Of a stretch of 64,000 nt of DNA, positions 45,647 to 54,794 are shown piece by piece. The notes under the pieces were generated by a model. The model worked only from the letters and a program-made list of their open reading frames with translations, had not been told where the DNA came from and did not search any database. Positions within the stretch are counted from its first letter, which is position 1. Every line of letters begins with the position of its first letter. The position numbers and the translations under genes are program-made. Origin of the DNA: Enterococcus asini ATCC 700915. GTDB lineage: Bacteria; Bacillota; Bacilli; Lactobacillales; Enterococcaceae. The stretch spans positions 1,893,501 through 1,957,500 of the forward strand of contig NZ_ASVU01000001.1 in NCBI RefSeq assembly GCF_000407365.1, written 5' to 3'.

Positions 45647-48226
45647 GTGATTAAGAACAAACTTCATTATGAAGAAATTGAAGGCGACGTTGTCATTGCG
45701 ATTGATGCGATTGCTCAATCAATCAAAGAGCAAAAATCTAAACCACGATATATCTTGGTAAACGATTATTTAGATATTGCTGCAATTGATACGAAAACTC
45801 ATGAAACTTTGAATATTCCAATTGAAGAGCTACCGGCTAATGCTGACTTTTTCTTAGCGTGGAATGGCATTGAGAAGGCTGATTATCAAGCTGAAAATCC
45901 AGCTGACCGAAAAGCTGCTGAACGTTTTGCAAAATTGTATGATGTGGTGGCTAAAGATAATCCTGATGCCAACGAGCATGCATTTAACTTGTTCTTGATT
46001 CGAGTGCTGTTCTTGTTGTTTGCAGAAGATACAGGAATTATGAATAAGGGTTCCTTTACAAATGTTCTAAAAACAAGAACGGCTGAAGATGGTTCGAATT
46101 TTAACGAAGTAATCAAAGAACTCTTTGCAATCTTGGATATTAATGAGTTAGCTCGCAATGGCAAGGATGAGTGGCTACTTGAATTTCCATATGTTAATGG
46201 AAAACTGTTTGGTGAGCCACATGTGGATTTGACCTTTTCAAAAGTTTCAAGAGAGCTGCTTATTGAAGCAGGGGAATTATTGAATTGGAATGAAATCAAT
46301 CCTGATATCCTTGGCGCAATGATTCAATCAGTTGCTTCAGCAGAAGACCGTCACGTTGCCGGTATGCATTATACAAGCGTGCCGAATATCATGAAAGTCA
46401 TCAAGCCGTTATTCTTAGATGATTTGACAGAGTCATTTGAAACTTTAAAGCTTCGCAGTGAAGAAAACGAGCTGAAGGACATTACTGAAAAAACAAGAAA
46501 CGATAATAAGAGAACAATCATCAATGATCTAAGTGCTTTGTTGACGCGAATTTCTAATATTAAGTTTTTGGATCCCGCCAGTGGTTCTGGTAATTTTCTG
46601 ATCATTGCTTATAAGGAAATCCGTAGACTTGAAATTAAGATTTTGCAATTGTTGGGCGACTTACAAAATAATGATTCCATGCCACTATCAGTGATTCATC
46701 TTGGTAATTTTAATGGGATTGAATTGGATGATTTTGCACATGAAGTAGCAAGACTTTCATTATGGATTGCTGAACATCAAATGAATAAAGAGCTTGAAGA
46801 AGCAATACCAGGTACCATTGCTGAGTTGTTACCGTTAAAAGATGCTGGGAATATAGTGTGTGCTAACTCGCTTCGTGTAGATTGGGACCAAGTGACTCAT
46901 TTTTCAAAAGAAGATGAAATTTATATTATGGGGAATCCCCCATATATAGGTGCCAAGAAACAAACACCATTACAAAAAGAAGAGTTAGAGTCAGCGCTTG
47001 ATGGAAATAAAAAATACAAAAAAATTGATTATATAGCGGGCTGGTTCTATAAAGGGGCTAAATTTATAGCAAAGTATAATGCGAGCTTAGCTTTTGTAAC
47101 TACGAACTCAATTTCTCAAGGGGAACAAGTAGCAATGATTTGGCCTGATATTTTTAAATTCGCACAAATATTTTTTGCCTATGGTTCATTTAAGTGGTCA
47201 AATAGCGCTAAAAATAACGCAGGAGTAACTGTAGCGATAATTGGTCTTACCTCTAAGACTGAGCATAAAGATAAGTTCTTGTTTAGTGAAGATATCAAGA
47301 AAAAAGTTTCTAGTATTGGCCCTTATTTAGCAGAGGGAGATGAAATTATCGTGGCTACCGCAAATTCCAGCATTGCTGGTTTTCCCAATGCTTATTTAGG
47401 AAGTTTACCGTTAGATGGTGGAAACTTCATATTTGATGAAACGGATAGAAATGACTTCATTCAAAAATATCCGGCCCTATCAAATCTGGTAAAAAAATAT
47501 ATAGGTTCATCTGAATTAATAAAGCAAGAGTATCGATATGTCTTGTGGATGAATGAAGAGGAATACATTGAACATAAAGATAACCCGGTAATCTCAGAGC
47601 GCGTCGAAAAAGTAAAACATTTCAGAAAAAACGGAGGCCAGTCTGCTCAGGGTGCAGTTGATCGCTCATATGAGTTTTTTACAAAGAATCAAAGAGAACA
47701 AGCGATAAGTAACAATCGTAAGCATTCGAAAAAAGAAATGAAAACAATTATTATTCCACGTGTTTCCTCTGAAAATAGAAGCGTTGTACCGATGGGCATT
47801 GTGGGTGAAGATACAGTAGTTTCTGATTCAGCTACAGCAGTCTACAACGCTCCAATGTGGCTGCTTGGTCTGTTAGAATCCCGAATGCATATGGTGTGGC
47901 TGCGCTCTGTCGGTGGGAAATTAGAAACTCGGTACCGTTATTCAGCCGGGTTAGTCTATAATACTTTTCCGATTCAGGATTTATCCGCCCAGCGTAAAAA
48001 TGAAATGACTCGCGTGATGACAGAAATTCTTGATTTACGAGAATACGAGGGCGGTACATTAGCAGATTTGTATAATAAAGACAGCATGCCAGAATCATTA
48101 CTTAAGAAACATGAAGAACTGGATGGAATTGTTGATAGAGCATATCAACAACGCCCGTTTGAATCTGACGAAGATCGACTTGGAACATTACTAAAACTCT
48201 ATCAGGAGATGACAATCAATGACTAG
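45647..48226 (+). CDS. DNA methyltransferase, MmeI-like, 3' fragment after IS insertion
   Basis: 859 codons of the disrupted gene remain open from a GTG. SAM motif FLDPASGSGNFL (about residue 306) and catalytic NPPY (about 428) mark an N6-adenine methylase. The middle helical part, the target-recognition region and the C-terminal EILDLREYEGGTLADLYN...LDGIVDRAYQQRPF match MmeI-type enzymes. The N-terminus, even when rebuilt, lacks the PD-(D/E)xK nuclease of MmeI, so it looks like a methylase only. It may no longer be made, or only from an internal start. It overlaps the helicase by 8 nt. Confidence 0.8.
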   Translation: MIKNKLHYEEIEGDVVIAIDAIAQSIKEQKSKPRYILVNDYLDIAAIDTKTHETLNIPIEELPANADFFLAWNGIEKADYQAENPADRKAAERFAKLYDVVAKDNPDANEHAFNLFLIRVLFLLFAEDTGIMNKGSFTNVLKTRTAEDGSNFNEVIKELFAILDINELARNGKDEWLLEFPYVNGKLFGEPHVDLTFSKVSRELLIEAGELLNWNEINPDILGAMIQSVASAEDRHVAGMHYTSVPNIMKVIKPLFLDDLTESFETLKLRSEENELKDITEKTRNDNKRTIINDLSALLTRISNIKFLDPASGSGNFLIIAYKEIRRLEIKILQLLGDLQNNDSMPLSVIHLGNFNGIELDDFAHEVARLSLWIAEHQMNKELEEAIPGTIAELLPLKDAGNIVCANSLRVDWDQVTHFSKEDEIYIMGNPPYIGAKKQTPLQKEELESALDGNKKYKKIDYIAGWFYKGAKFIAKYNASLAFVTTNSISQGEQVAMIWPDIFKFAQIFFAYGSFKWSNSAKNNAGVTVAIIGLTSKTEHKDKFLFSEDIKKKVSSIGPYLAEGDEIIVATANSSIAGFPNAYLGSLPLDGGNFIFDETDRNDFIQKYPALSNLVKKYIGSSELIKQEYRYVLWMNEEEYIEHKDNPVISERVEKVKHFRKNGGQSAQGAVDRSYEFFTKNQREQAISNNRKHSKKEMKTIIIPRVSSENRSVVPMGIVGEDTVVSDSATAVYNAPMWLLGLLESRMHMVWLRSVGGKLETRYRYSAGLVYNTFPIQDLSAQRKNEMTRVMTEILDLREYEGGTLADLYNKDSMPESLLKKHEELDGIVDRAYQQRPFESDEDRLGTLLKLYQEMTIND

Positions 48227-50174
48227 TAATTTATTTGAAATTAATTTTGATAAAAATCAATCAAAAACAACAAATGACCTCGGTATGCGTGAAATGCAAG
48301 AACGTGTTTATGAAAAGCGTGCGTCACAGTATTTGTTGGTAAAATCACCACCAGCTTCAGGAAAATCACGTGCATTGATGTTTGTTGGCTTGGATAAACT
48401 CCATAATCAAGGAATTAAAAAAGTGGTTATTGCAGTTCCTGAACGCTCAATTGGTAAATCATTTAAAGATACTGAATTATCGAAGTTTGGTTTTTATTGG
48501 GATTGGGAAGTAAAGCCAAGTAACAACTTAACTATTGGGGGCGGTGAAAAATCAAAGGTTCAACACTTTGTTAAATTCATGAACTCGACTGACCCAAGTG
48601 ATAATATCCTGATTGCCACACATGCTACGTTGCGATTTGCTTTTGAAGAGTTGGACGATTCATTATTTGACAATACGCTATTAGCGATTGATGAGTTCCA
48701 TCATGTGAGCCGTGATGATAAATCTGTGTTAGGTAATGCCTTACGTAGCATCATGTCAAACTCTAATGCGCATATCTTAGCAATGACTGGTTCATATTTC
48801 CGTGGCGACTCTGTTCAGATTCTGGAACCAGCCGACGAAGATAAATTTGATAAGGTCACTTACACTTATTATGAGCAACTGGAAGGATATAAATATTTGA
48901 AATCCTTTGCAATGGGGTATAGTTTCTATCGTGGAAAATATACAGATGCTTTGGATAAAGTAATTGATGTCAACAAAAAATCAATTATCCATATTCCTAA
49001 TGTTAATTCTGGTGAGTCTACTAAAGATAAATACGCGGAAGTTGATGAAATACTTGATTTATTGACGGACGGTGGTAATATCACACAGAACGAGGATGGT
49101 ATTTATGAAATCGAACGTCCAGATGGTAAAAAACTATTAGTGGCCGACCTTGTGAATGAAGAAGGACGTGAAAAAGTCTCAGCATATCTAGCAAGTATTA
49201 CGGATGATATCCAGGATCTTGATAAGTTAGATATCATCGTTGCTTTGGGAATGGCAAAAGAAGGCTTCGATTGGCCGTTTGCGGAATATGCATTGACAAT
49301 TGGCTATCGTAACTCGTTAACTGAGGTGATTCAAATCATTGGTCGCGTTACGCGTGATAGCCCCAATAAGACTCATGCACAGTTTACAAACCTTATTGCG
49401 CAGCCAGATGCACAGGATGATGAAGTGCTCTTTGCGGTTAATAGCATCATGAAGGCAATTTCTGCTTCATTGCTTATGGAACAGGTGCTTGCACCAGTTT
49501 ACAAGTTTAAACCAAAAGATGATAAGCCAGAGAAACCAGGGGATCTTTCAATTAGAGGATTGAAACCTGCTGATACTACGGAACGCACGAAAAAAATCAT
49601 CGAAAATGATATGGAAGACTTGAAATCGAGTATTTTACAAAGCCAGGATATTCAAAACGCCATTGTTTCAGGTGCTGATGCGAAGATGATTAATAAGACG
49701 TTGATTCCACGGGTCATCATTGAACGTTATCCTGATTTGACGAATGAAGAGTTAGAAACTGTTCGCCAACATACGGTTGCTGATATCAATATTGCTGCTG
49801 GGCGAACAACAACCTCTGAAGACGGTAGTCGTGAAATTATCAAGATGGCCGACCGGTTCATTAATATCGATGAATTGAATATTGATTTAATTGATCAAGT
49901 GAATCCGTTCCAACGTGCGTATGAAGTGATTAGTCGTGATATTGACGCGCCGACTCTTCGTTTTATCCAAGATTACCTTTCATCAAATAAGTATGATTTT
50001 ACTGACGAACAATTGGTTGCGGCTTATCAAGCTGCTAAGAAGTTCCGTGCAGAAAATGGTCGAAATCCTGATCGAAATAGTAAAGATGATGGTGAAAAAT
50101 ACTTGGCCTTTGCTTTGCTACGACTTGCTGAGATAAAACGTGAAAGAGAGGCAGCGAAAGAAGATGGCGAATAG
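48219..50174 (+). CDS. SF2 DEAD/DEAH-type helicase of a restriction-like module
   Basis: A 651-residue helicase. Motif I is PPASGKSRA (44-52), motif II AIDEFHH (157-162), motif III MTGSYF and motif VI QIIGRVTRD. A C-terminal region of about 230 residues has no obvious domain. No nuclease motif is seen in it. It starts inside the methyltransferase 3' end (ATGACTAG overlap), and the GIY-YIG gene starts inside its 3' end, so three proteins are coupled. I infer DNA translocation or unwinding in defence. Confidence 0.85.
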   Translation: MTSNLFEINFDKNQSKTTNDLGMREMQERVYEKRASQYLLVKSPPASGKSRALMFVGLDKLHNQGIKKVVIAVPERSIGKSFKDTELSKFGFYWDWEVKPSNNLTIGGGEKSKVQHFVKFMNSTDPSDNILIATHATLRFAFEELDDSLFDNTLLAIDEFHHVSRDDKSVLGNALRSIMSNSNAHILAMTGSYFRGDSVQILEPADEDKFDKVTYTYYEQLEGYKYLKSFAMGYSFYRGKYTDALDKVIDVNKKSIIHIPNVNSGESTKDKYAEVDEILDLLTDGGNITQNEDGIYEIERPDGKKLLVADLVNEEGREKVSAYLASITDDIQDLDKLDIIVALGMAKEGFDWPFAEYALTIGYRNSLTEVIQIIGRVTRDSPNKTHAQFTNLIAQPDAQDDEVLFAVNSIMKAISASLLMEQVLAPVYKFKPKDDKPEKPGDLSIRGLKPADTTERTKKIIENDMEDLKSSILQSQDIQNAIVSGADAKMINKTLIPRVIIERYPDLTNEELETVRQHTVADINIAAGRTTTSEDGSREIIKMADRFINIDELNIDLIDQVNPFQRAYEVISRDIDAPTLRFIQDYLSSNKYDFTDEQLVAAYQAAKKFRAENGRNPDRNSKDDGEKYLAFALLRLAEIKREREAAKEDGE

Positions 50175-51303
50175 TTTAGATAGCATCTTTGAAGATGACG
50201 CTTTTGATGATTTAACCAAGCAAGTTGAAAAAAAGAAAGTTGTAAAACAAGATCCCGAAGTTGTTAAATTTCAGGAGATTATAGACTTTGTGAATGAAAA
50301 TGGACGAGAGCCGGAAAAAACACCTGAATGGTCTAGTGAACGTGCATTGTGGGCCCGTCTTAGCGGATTTCGAGGTAAAACTGAAAGAGCTGAGAAGGTT
50401 AAGAAGTATGACACTTTAGGTTTATTGGAAAAAGAATTCGAGCCAGATGGAGAATTTCTTGCTGACTCAGTTGAAATAGATGACGAGTTGAATTTAGATG
50501 ATATCTTAGGCTCAGATGATATGATTGATGATTTTTCAGACTTGTTGGATGTTTCCCGCTATCGTAGAACTGTGAATGCTGCAGATAAAATTGGTCGGAG
50601 AAAACATGCAAGTCACTTTGAGAAATATAAGAACTTATTCGATCAAGTTCATGCAGATATCGCATCTGGTAGACGAAAAATTATCCCGTTTGAACAGTAT
50701 GATATTCATGAAAATAGATTCTACATCCAAAATGGTGTAATGATGTATATTGTTTCCATTTCAAAGGATACATTTATAGCTGATAATGGGAAAACAAATG
50801 CCAGAATGCATGTTGTTTATGAGAACGGAACAGAGAACAAGAATTTGTTGCTGCAATCATTAGCTTCATCGCTTTATTCTACTGAACGTCATGGACGGAT
50901 GGTGACAGAACCGGTAGATGAAGAAACGTTGGCTGAAAGTTTTGGAGAAGAATTTACGACAGGTTATATCTATGTGCTGAAATCATTAAGTACTAATCCA
51001 GATATTAGTAAATGGAACAATCTGTATAAAATTGGATTCACTCGAAATGATGTGGAAAGCAGAATTGCTAATGCAGAAAATGACGTGACCTATTTAAATG
51101 CACCAGTGAGAGTTATGCTTTCTGCTGAGGTGCAAAATGTGAATGCTCAGCTTCTTGAGCGCACCCTACATCATGCATTCCAGGACAAACAAGTTGTCTT
51201 TCAGGATGGAAATTTCAAAAAAGCGACTGAATGGTACATGGTTCCATTGAATGATATTGAATCAAAAATCAATGAAGTAATCGCTGGATTACAAAAATGG
51301 TGA
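50164..51303 (+). CDS. T5orf172/GIY-YIG nuclease-like protein
   Basis: A 379-residue protein with an acidic N-terminal region (DDAFDDLTKQVEKKK; NENGREPEKTPEWSSERALWARL, a motif seen in helicase-linked proteins). The C-terminal T5orf172 (GIY-YIG superfamily) domain includes GYIYVLKSL..., LYKIGFTRNDVESRI and LLERTLHHAFQDK. It probably supplies the cutting activity for the methylase/helicase pair. The ATG at 50164 overlaps the helicase stop; a GTG at 50140 is the alternative. Confidence 0.8.
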   Translation: MANSLDSIFEDDAFDDLTKQVEKKKVVKQDPEVVKFQEIIDFVNENGREPEKTPEWSSERALWARLSGFRGKTERAEKVKKYDTLGLLEKEFEPDGEFLADSVEIDDELNLDDILGSDDMIDDFSDLLDVSRYRRTVNAADKIGRRKHASHFEKYKNLFDQVHADIASGRRKIIPFEQYDIHENRFYIQNGVMMYIVSISKDTFIADNGKTNARMHVVYENGTENKNLLLQSLASSLYSTERHGRMVTEPVDEETLAESFGEEFTTGYIYVLKSLSTNPDISKWNNLYKIGFTRNDVESRIANAENDVTYLNAPVRVMLSAEVQNVNAQLLERTLHHAFQDKQVVFQDGNFKKATEWYMVPLNDIESKINEVIAGLQKW

Positions 51304-51306
51304 AGT

Positions 51307-51345
51307 AAAAGGCACTGTATTCGATTATGAGTACAGTGCCTTTTT
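51307..51345. terminator. Bidirectional terminator between two defence units
   Basis: AAAAGGCACTGTA pairs perfectly with TACAGTGCCTTTT. T-runs lie on both strands, ending the GIY-YIG gene and the leftward ABC-3C operon. Confidence 0.85.
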
Positions 51346-51350
51346 GATAT

Positions 51351-51554
51351 TTAATCGCGAACGATTTCTACGATATCCGATAAATCACAATCAAGTGCTT
51401 CACAGATGCGAAGTAAGATATCTGTTGTTACATTTTCGCCTTTATTTAGTTTTGATAGTGTGGCTGAACTAATATCAGTCATTTTTCTGAGTTGTGCTTT
51501 TTTCAGTCCTCTGTCGATTAGGAGCTTCCAAAGCGGATTGTAGCTAAACTTCAT
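51351..51554 (-). CDS. Small XRE-family regulator, last gene of the ABC-3C operon
   Basis: A 67-residue Cro/CI helix-turn-helix protein (PLWKLLIDRGLKKAQLRKMTDISSATLSKLNKGENVTTDILLRICEALDCDLSDIV). It lies 15 nt after the ATPase gene and is probably in the same transcript. It is a relative of the protein at 43871-44092: both start with (K/S)xSYNxLWKLLID and have the same length of HTH. Confidence 0.85.
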   Translation of the reverse strand: MKFSYNPLWKLLIDRGLKKAQLRKMTDISSATLSKLNKGENVTTDILLRICEALDCDLSDIVEIVRD

Positions 51555-51569
51555 GTAATCATTCCTGTT

Positions 51570-53408
51570 CTAGTTATAAATATCGTATAGATATCCATAG
51601 CGTCCATTGTTTTTATCTTCAGTGAAAACAATCTGATTTACTTGTTTATCATCATAGTTTAGCGCAGGCAAGTTCGTTGTGTTCTCAACGATGATAAGTT
51701 GCCCTTCGTTTTGATGATCCATAAAGTATTTGAAGAGTCCTTCTTTCATACTGTCATCGCCATCTTGTTTTTTTCGTTCGTCCAATCCCAGAAGGGGGGA
51801 ATCGATAATGAACACAGAAGGTGTGTACTTAGCGTGATTATACAAGAGATGTCGATATGCCATTACCACTACTGAATTGATAAACGCTGTATATCCATGT
51901 CCATTTTCGGTCCATTTTAGATTTCCATTGATTTTGATGTCGAAAATATCCTTGGCGAAAAACGCGTTACGAAATTCATTAGGCTTATAATGCATATTAC
52001 GTAACATCGAGTCCAGTAATTCAGTCATCTCTTTGTAAAACTCTGCATCAAATTTTTCTTTAGGTTTATAAAGGATACGTTCGTCTTCAGGCTCGTTCTC
52101 AATTTTTTCAAGATCACTTTTAAGTTTCTTTTGCATTTTTTCCATCGAGATGAGCTGTTGTTTAATATCTCTGTAAGTTTCGATTTTATTGATTCGATCC
52201 TTTAACGTCTCAGCTTTCGGCTTCAGTTCATCGTTGATTGAAGCATCAAGTGATCTCTTTCTTGGTTTGAGATCATTAAGCTGTTCCATTAGCTCTTGCA
52301 GTTCAACTTCGGTATCATGAGATTCTTCCGTCAAATCTGATAATTGTGAGAGCAATGAATGTAATTCTGAACGTGCAGTATCAATGTAGGTTGTTTGAAC
52401 AGGCTTACTTAACTCGCCATTACAGAAAGGACAGCTATGTGAAGCGTCGTGTTCATTATGATCATTTAATAATCGCTCACCATCTACGATTAGTGCAAGT
52501 CGTTCAATATCAGATTGATATTGATAATGTAACTGTTTGTACCTATTCAAAAGTAGTTGAGTTTCATGAAGATACTGTTCCTTTTGATAAATCTCTTTTA
52601 TTAAGCTTTTGCTGCTGGCTAGCGCATCATTGATTTGCTTTTCAATTGTTTCAAGTTCAGCGAACATTCCATCGACAATTTGTTGAAAATCATCAGAGGG
52701 CGCCTCAGGTAATTCTGATTTAGCCACTTCGTAGTTTTCATATAATTCAGAAAGGCTTGAATTGATGTAGTTAATCACCGAGTTCCGTCTAATTTTTTTA
52801 TGCTCTTTTGTTTCGTTTTCTTCTGAGTTTGAAAAATCTGAACCGTATAGCAGAAGTAACAACGATGATAAAAAAGCTGTACGTTGTGTTGTTTCCCCAG
52901 GAAAAAGAACAGAGGAACTGGTATTGACTCTATCTTGTGGAATTAAAGTGCTAGGCGCTAATGTCCGCCAAGTTAATTTTTGACGTTTGAAATCCTCATT
53001 CTTGATAATTTGATAATCATCATTGATTCCTAAAAGTTGTAACCAGAAATGGCTAATTGGATTTTTTCCAGCTCGTGCATTATATTTTTCAGGATCTACA
53101 TAATCACCTGAACTCGTTATTTTGGATACTATAATGGAGTTGCTGTCAAATTCACGTGTTAAGGCATATTTATCATTAGTCGATTGAATTATCAGTTCAA
53201 CTTCACTGTATCCTGTTGCATCAGTTGAAAAGGGAGCGGCGTCTTTTTTCGCGCCATAGAGAAAATCGATTGCCGTTACAATGCTAGTTTTTCCGGTATT
53301 TGAAGGGCCAGAGATTATGTTTAGTCCATTGGTGAACTTGACAGTTGCATCTTCACGATCTTTGCCTTTTATGGTAACACGTTCAATATAATAATTTTGC
53401 ATTATCAT
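51570..53408 (-). CDS. ABC-three-component system ATPase (Rad50/SMC-like, DUF3732)
   Basis: A 612-residue ATPase. Walker A is GPSNTGKTS (34-42). Long coiled coils flank a zinc-hook-like CPFC (326-329), and a C-terminal ATPase half carries FIIDSPLLGLDERKKQDGDDSM. This is the DUF3732/ABC-3C ATPase layout. It is thought to power and clamp the other components on nucleic acid in conflict systems. It is coupled by a 4-nt ATGA overlap to the middle component. Confidence 0.85.
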   Translation of the reverse strand: MIMQNYYIERVTIKGKDREDATVKFTNGLNIISGPSNTGKTSIVTAIDFLYGAKKDAAPFSTDATGYSEVELIIQSTNDKYALTREFDSNSIIVSKITSSGDYVDPEKYNARAGKNPISHFWLQLLGINDDYQIIKNEDFKRQKLTWRTLAPSTLIPQDRVNTSSSVLFPGETTQRTAFLSSLLLLLYGSDFSNSEENETKEHKKIRRNSVINYINSSLSELYENYEVAKSELPEAPSDDFQQIVDGMFAELETIEKQINDALASSKSLIKEIYQKEQYLHETQLLLNRYKQLHYQYQSDIERLALIVDGERLLNDHNEHDASHSCPFCNGELSKPVQTTYIDTARSELHSLLSQLSDLTEESHDTEVELQELMEQLNDLKPRKRSLDASINDELKPKAETLKDRINKIETYRDIKQQLISMEKMQKKLKSDLEKIENEPEDERILYKPKEKFDAEFYKEMTELLDSMLRNMHYKPNEFRNAFFAKDIFDIKINGNLKWTENGHGYTAFINSVVVMAYRHLLYNHAKYTPSVFIIDSPLLGLDERKKQDGDDSMKEGLFKYFMDHQNEGQLIIVENTTNLPALNYDDKQVNQIVFTEDKNNGRYGYLYDIYN

Positions 53409-53851
53409 TGCTCTCCTTTAAATTCCTTTGCGCGTTGGTTTATTTGTCGCAGAAGCTCAACATCACTTTTATCTTGAATGTATTTAACAGATTCGTCAGC
53501 TATTTGTAAGTATTTTTCTGCATATACCGATACGAATTGTGGTATCAACTTTAGGCCGTCTTCTGATAAAGCATACTTAAAACCTTCTTTGCTTTGCGAT
53601 GGTTGGATAATATGTTGCAGCACAAGATTTTTGACTGCATCTTTTACCAATTCACGTCGCACAATAAATTCACTGAATCTATAGCTATTATCACCATTTA
53701 AGTTGTAATCAGAAATTTCAAAGTCGCGACCATACGTGGTGATGAAGTCTGTAATTAAAATTCTATCAGCGCTGACAGGCTCTTTAAATTCAGAGAGCAG
53801 TAACATGACTCGAACCGAAATTTCAAATGGAGTATTAAATAAACTATTCAT
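53405..53851 (-). CDS. ABC-three-component system middle component
   Basis: A 148-residue, mostly helical protein with a winged-helix look (FEISVRVMLLLSEFKEPVSADRILITDFITTYG; RRELVKDAVKNLVLQHIIQPSQSKEGFKYALSEDGL). Position between the CTD protein and the ATPase and its size match the 'middle component' of ABC-3C systems, which bridges the other two. It overlaps both neighbours (8 nt and 4 nt). Confidence 0.75.
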   Translation of the reverse strand: MNSLFNTPFEISVRVMLLLSEFKEPVSADRILITDFITTYGRDFEISDYNLNGDNSYRFSEFIVRRELVKDAVKNLVLQHIIQPSQSKEGFKYALSEDGLKLIPQFVSVYAEKYLQIADESVKYIQDKSDVELLRQINQRAKEFKGEQ

Positions 53852-54794
53852 CTTCAGTCACCCATTTGATCTTTCCGTCATTAACCAGCATATGACAAAT
53901 GCCTTTTTTAGCAGAATTTTGCAGCAATCCCGGTATAAACGATAAGATTGAACCATTTAATGTTATGACAGACGACTGCTGTAGAACGGCTTTAAGTCTC
54001 TCAACGCCATAATCGTAATCTTCCTCGTATACTTCCTCGATGCCGTCGTACATATCTTCTTTCAAAGCTTCAAAGTGCTCAGTTCCTTCCTCTTGCGTAA
54101 AGTTATCACGGACCCCACGACGGATGCTTTCAGCTTTATAGTAATTTCTTCGCTGTCTCTTGAAATCCTTTAGCCGCGAATTTGGCAGGTCGTTTGTATG
54201 CTCGTATACTTCGCATCCATCAGCATCCGCGTATGCTGAAAAAAGAGCTATGACATACGTCATCTCCTCAGGCCTGATATCAAGGGGAACAGGCAAATCG
54301 TCAAAGAATCTCTTCACGTCATCATTAAAGGAGAAATCACCATTCGTGTTGATTCTTAAACTTGCAATTTCTATTTCGCTAAGCTTCGGCTTGGCCTTTT
54401 TTGTTTTAACTTTGGTTTGGGAAGCAATCGAGGTAATTTCATCAATTAAAAGTCGTGCCATAATTTCAGCAACGTCTGTATCTTCTGGTATTACCACACC
54501 TTTAGCAATCAATTGTTGCTTAAGGACGGTTGGAGCATCATCTATAAGACGTTCATAAATAAAAGTCGTGCATTTATCAATGTTGAATTTTCCTGACACA
54601 GGGACAGCATATTCATGTGTTAATTTGCGCTTCCCGTTGTAGATTCTTCGTAAGTTATCATCTGAAAATCCAAAAATTGTGGCTTCATCATCGTTTGAAA
54701 CGCTATCCAGCAACTCAATTAGAAATTTTTGTGGCTTTTTATATTCGCTTCCCATGAACGGATAAAGCGTTTGAGCAATTTCACTTATTTCCAA
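53844..54794 (-). CDS. ABC-three-component system protein with C-terminal sensor/effector-linked domain
   Basis: A 316-residue protein starting TTG after AAGGAGG. The C-terminal domain (about 165-316: ADGCEVYEHTND...GVRDNFTQEEGTEHFEALKEDMYDGIEEVYEEDYDYGVERLKAVL) matches the common CTD of ABC-3C systems. The N-terminal part (about 1-150) is helical, and I see no nuclease or toxin motif in it. It is the first gene of the operon CTD-MC-ATPase-HTH. The assignment rests on the whole three-gene set. Confidence 0.7.
   Translation of the reverse strand: MEISEIAQTLYPFMGSEYKKPQKFLIELLDSVSNDDEATIFGFSDDNLRRIYNGKRKLTHEYAVPVSGKFNIDKCTTFIYERLIDDAPTVLKQQLIAKGVVIPEDTDVAEIMARLLIDEITSIASQTKVKTKKAKPKLSEIEIASLRINTNGDFSFNDDVKRFFDDLPVPLDIRPEEMTYVIALFSAYADADGCEVYEHTNDLPNSRLKDFKRQRRNYYKAESIRRGVRDNFTQEEGTEHFEALKEDMYDGIEEVYEEDYDYGVERLKAVLQQSSVITLNGSILSFIPGLLQNSAKKGICHMLVNDGKIKWVTEDE

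Larger units (their letters stand above)
44093..48226 (+). pseudogene. MmeI-like DNA methyltransferase gene interrupted by an IS3-family element
   Basis: Codons 1-36 (MAKNKVLNIT...FLSLYD) lie at 44093-44200. The IS occupies 44201-45586, and the frame resumes after a duplicated GAT as ATC CCC AAA (IPKTS). Removing the IS and one GAT gives an uninterrupted frame of about 914 residues. The duplicated triplet and exact frame show a simple recent insertion. The interrupted 5' piece now ends at a TGA nine bases into the IS. Confidence 0.9.
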
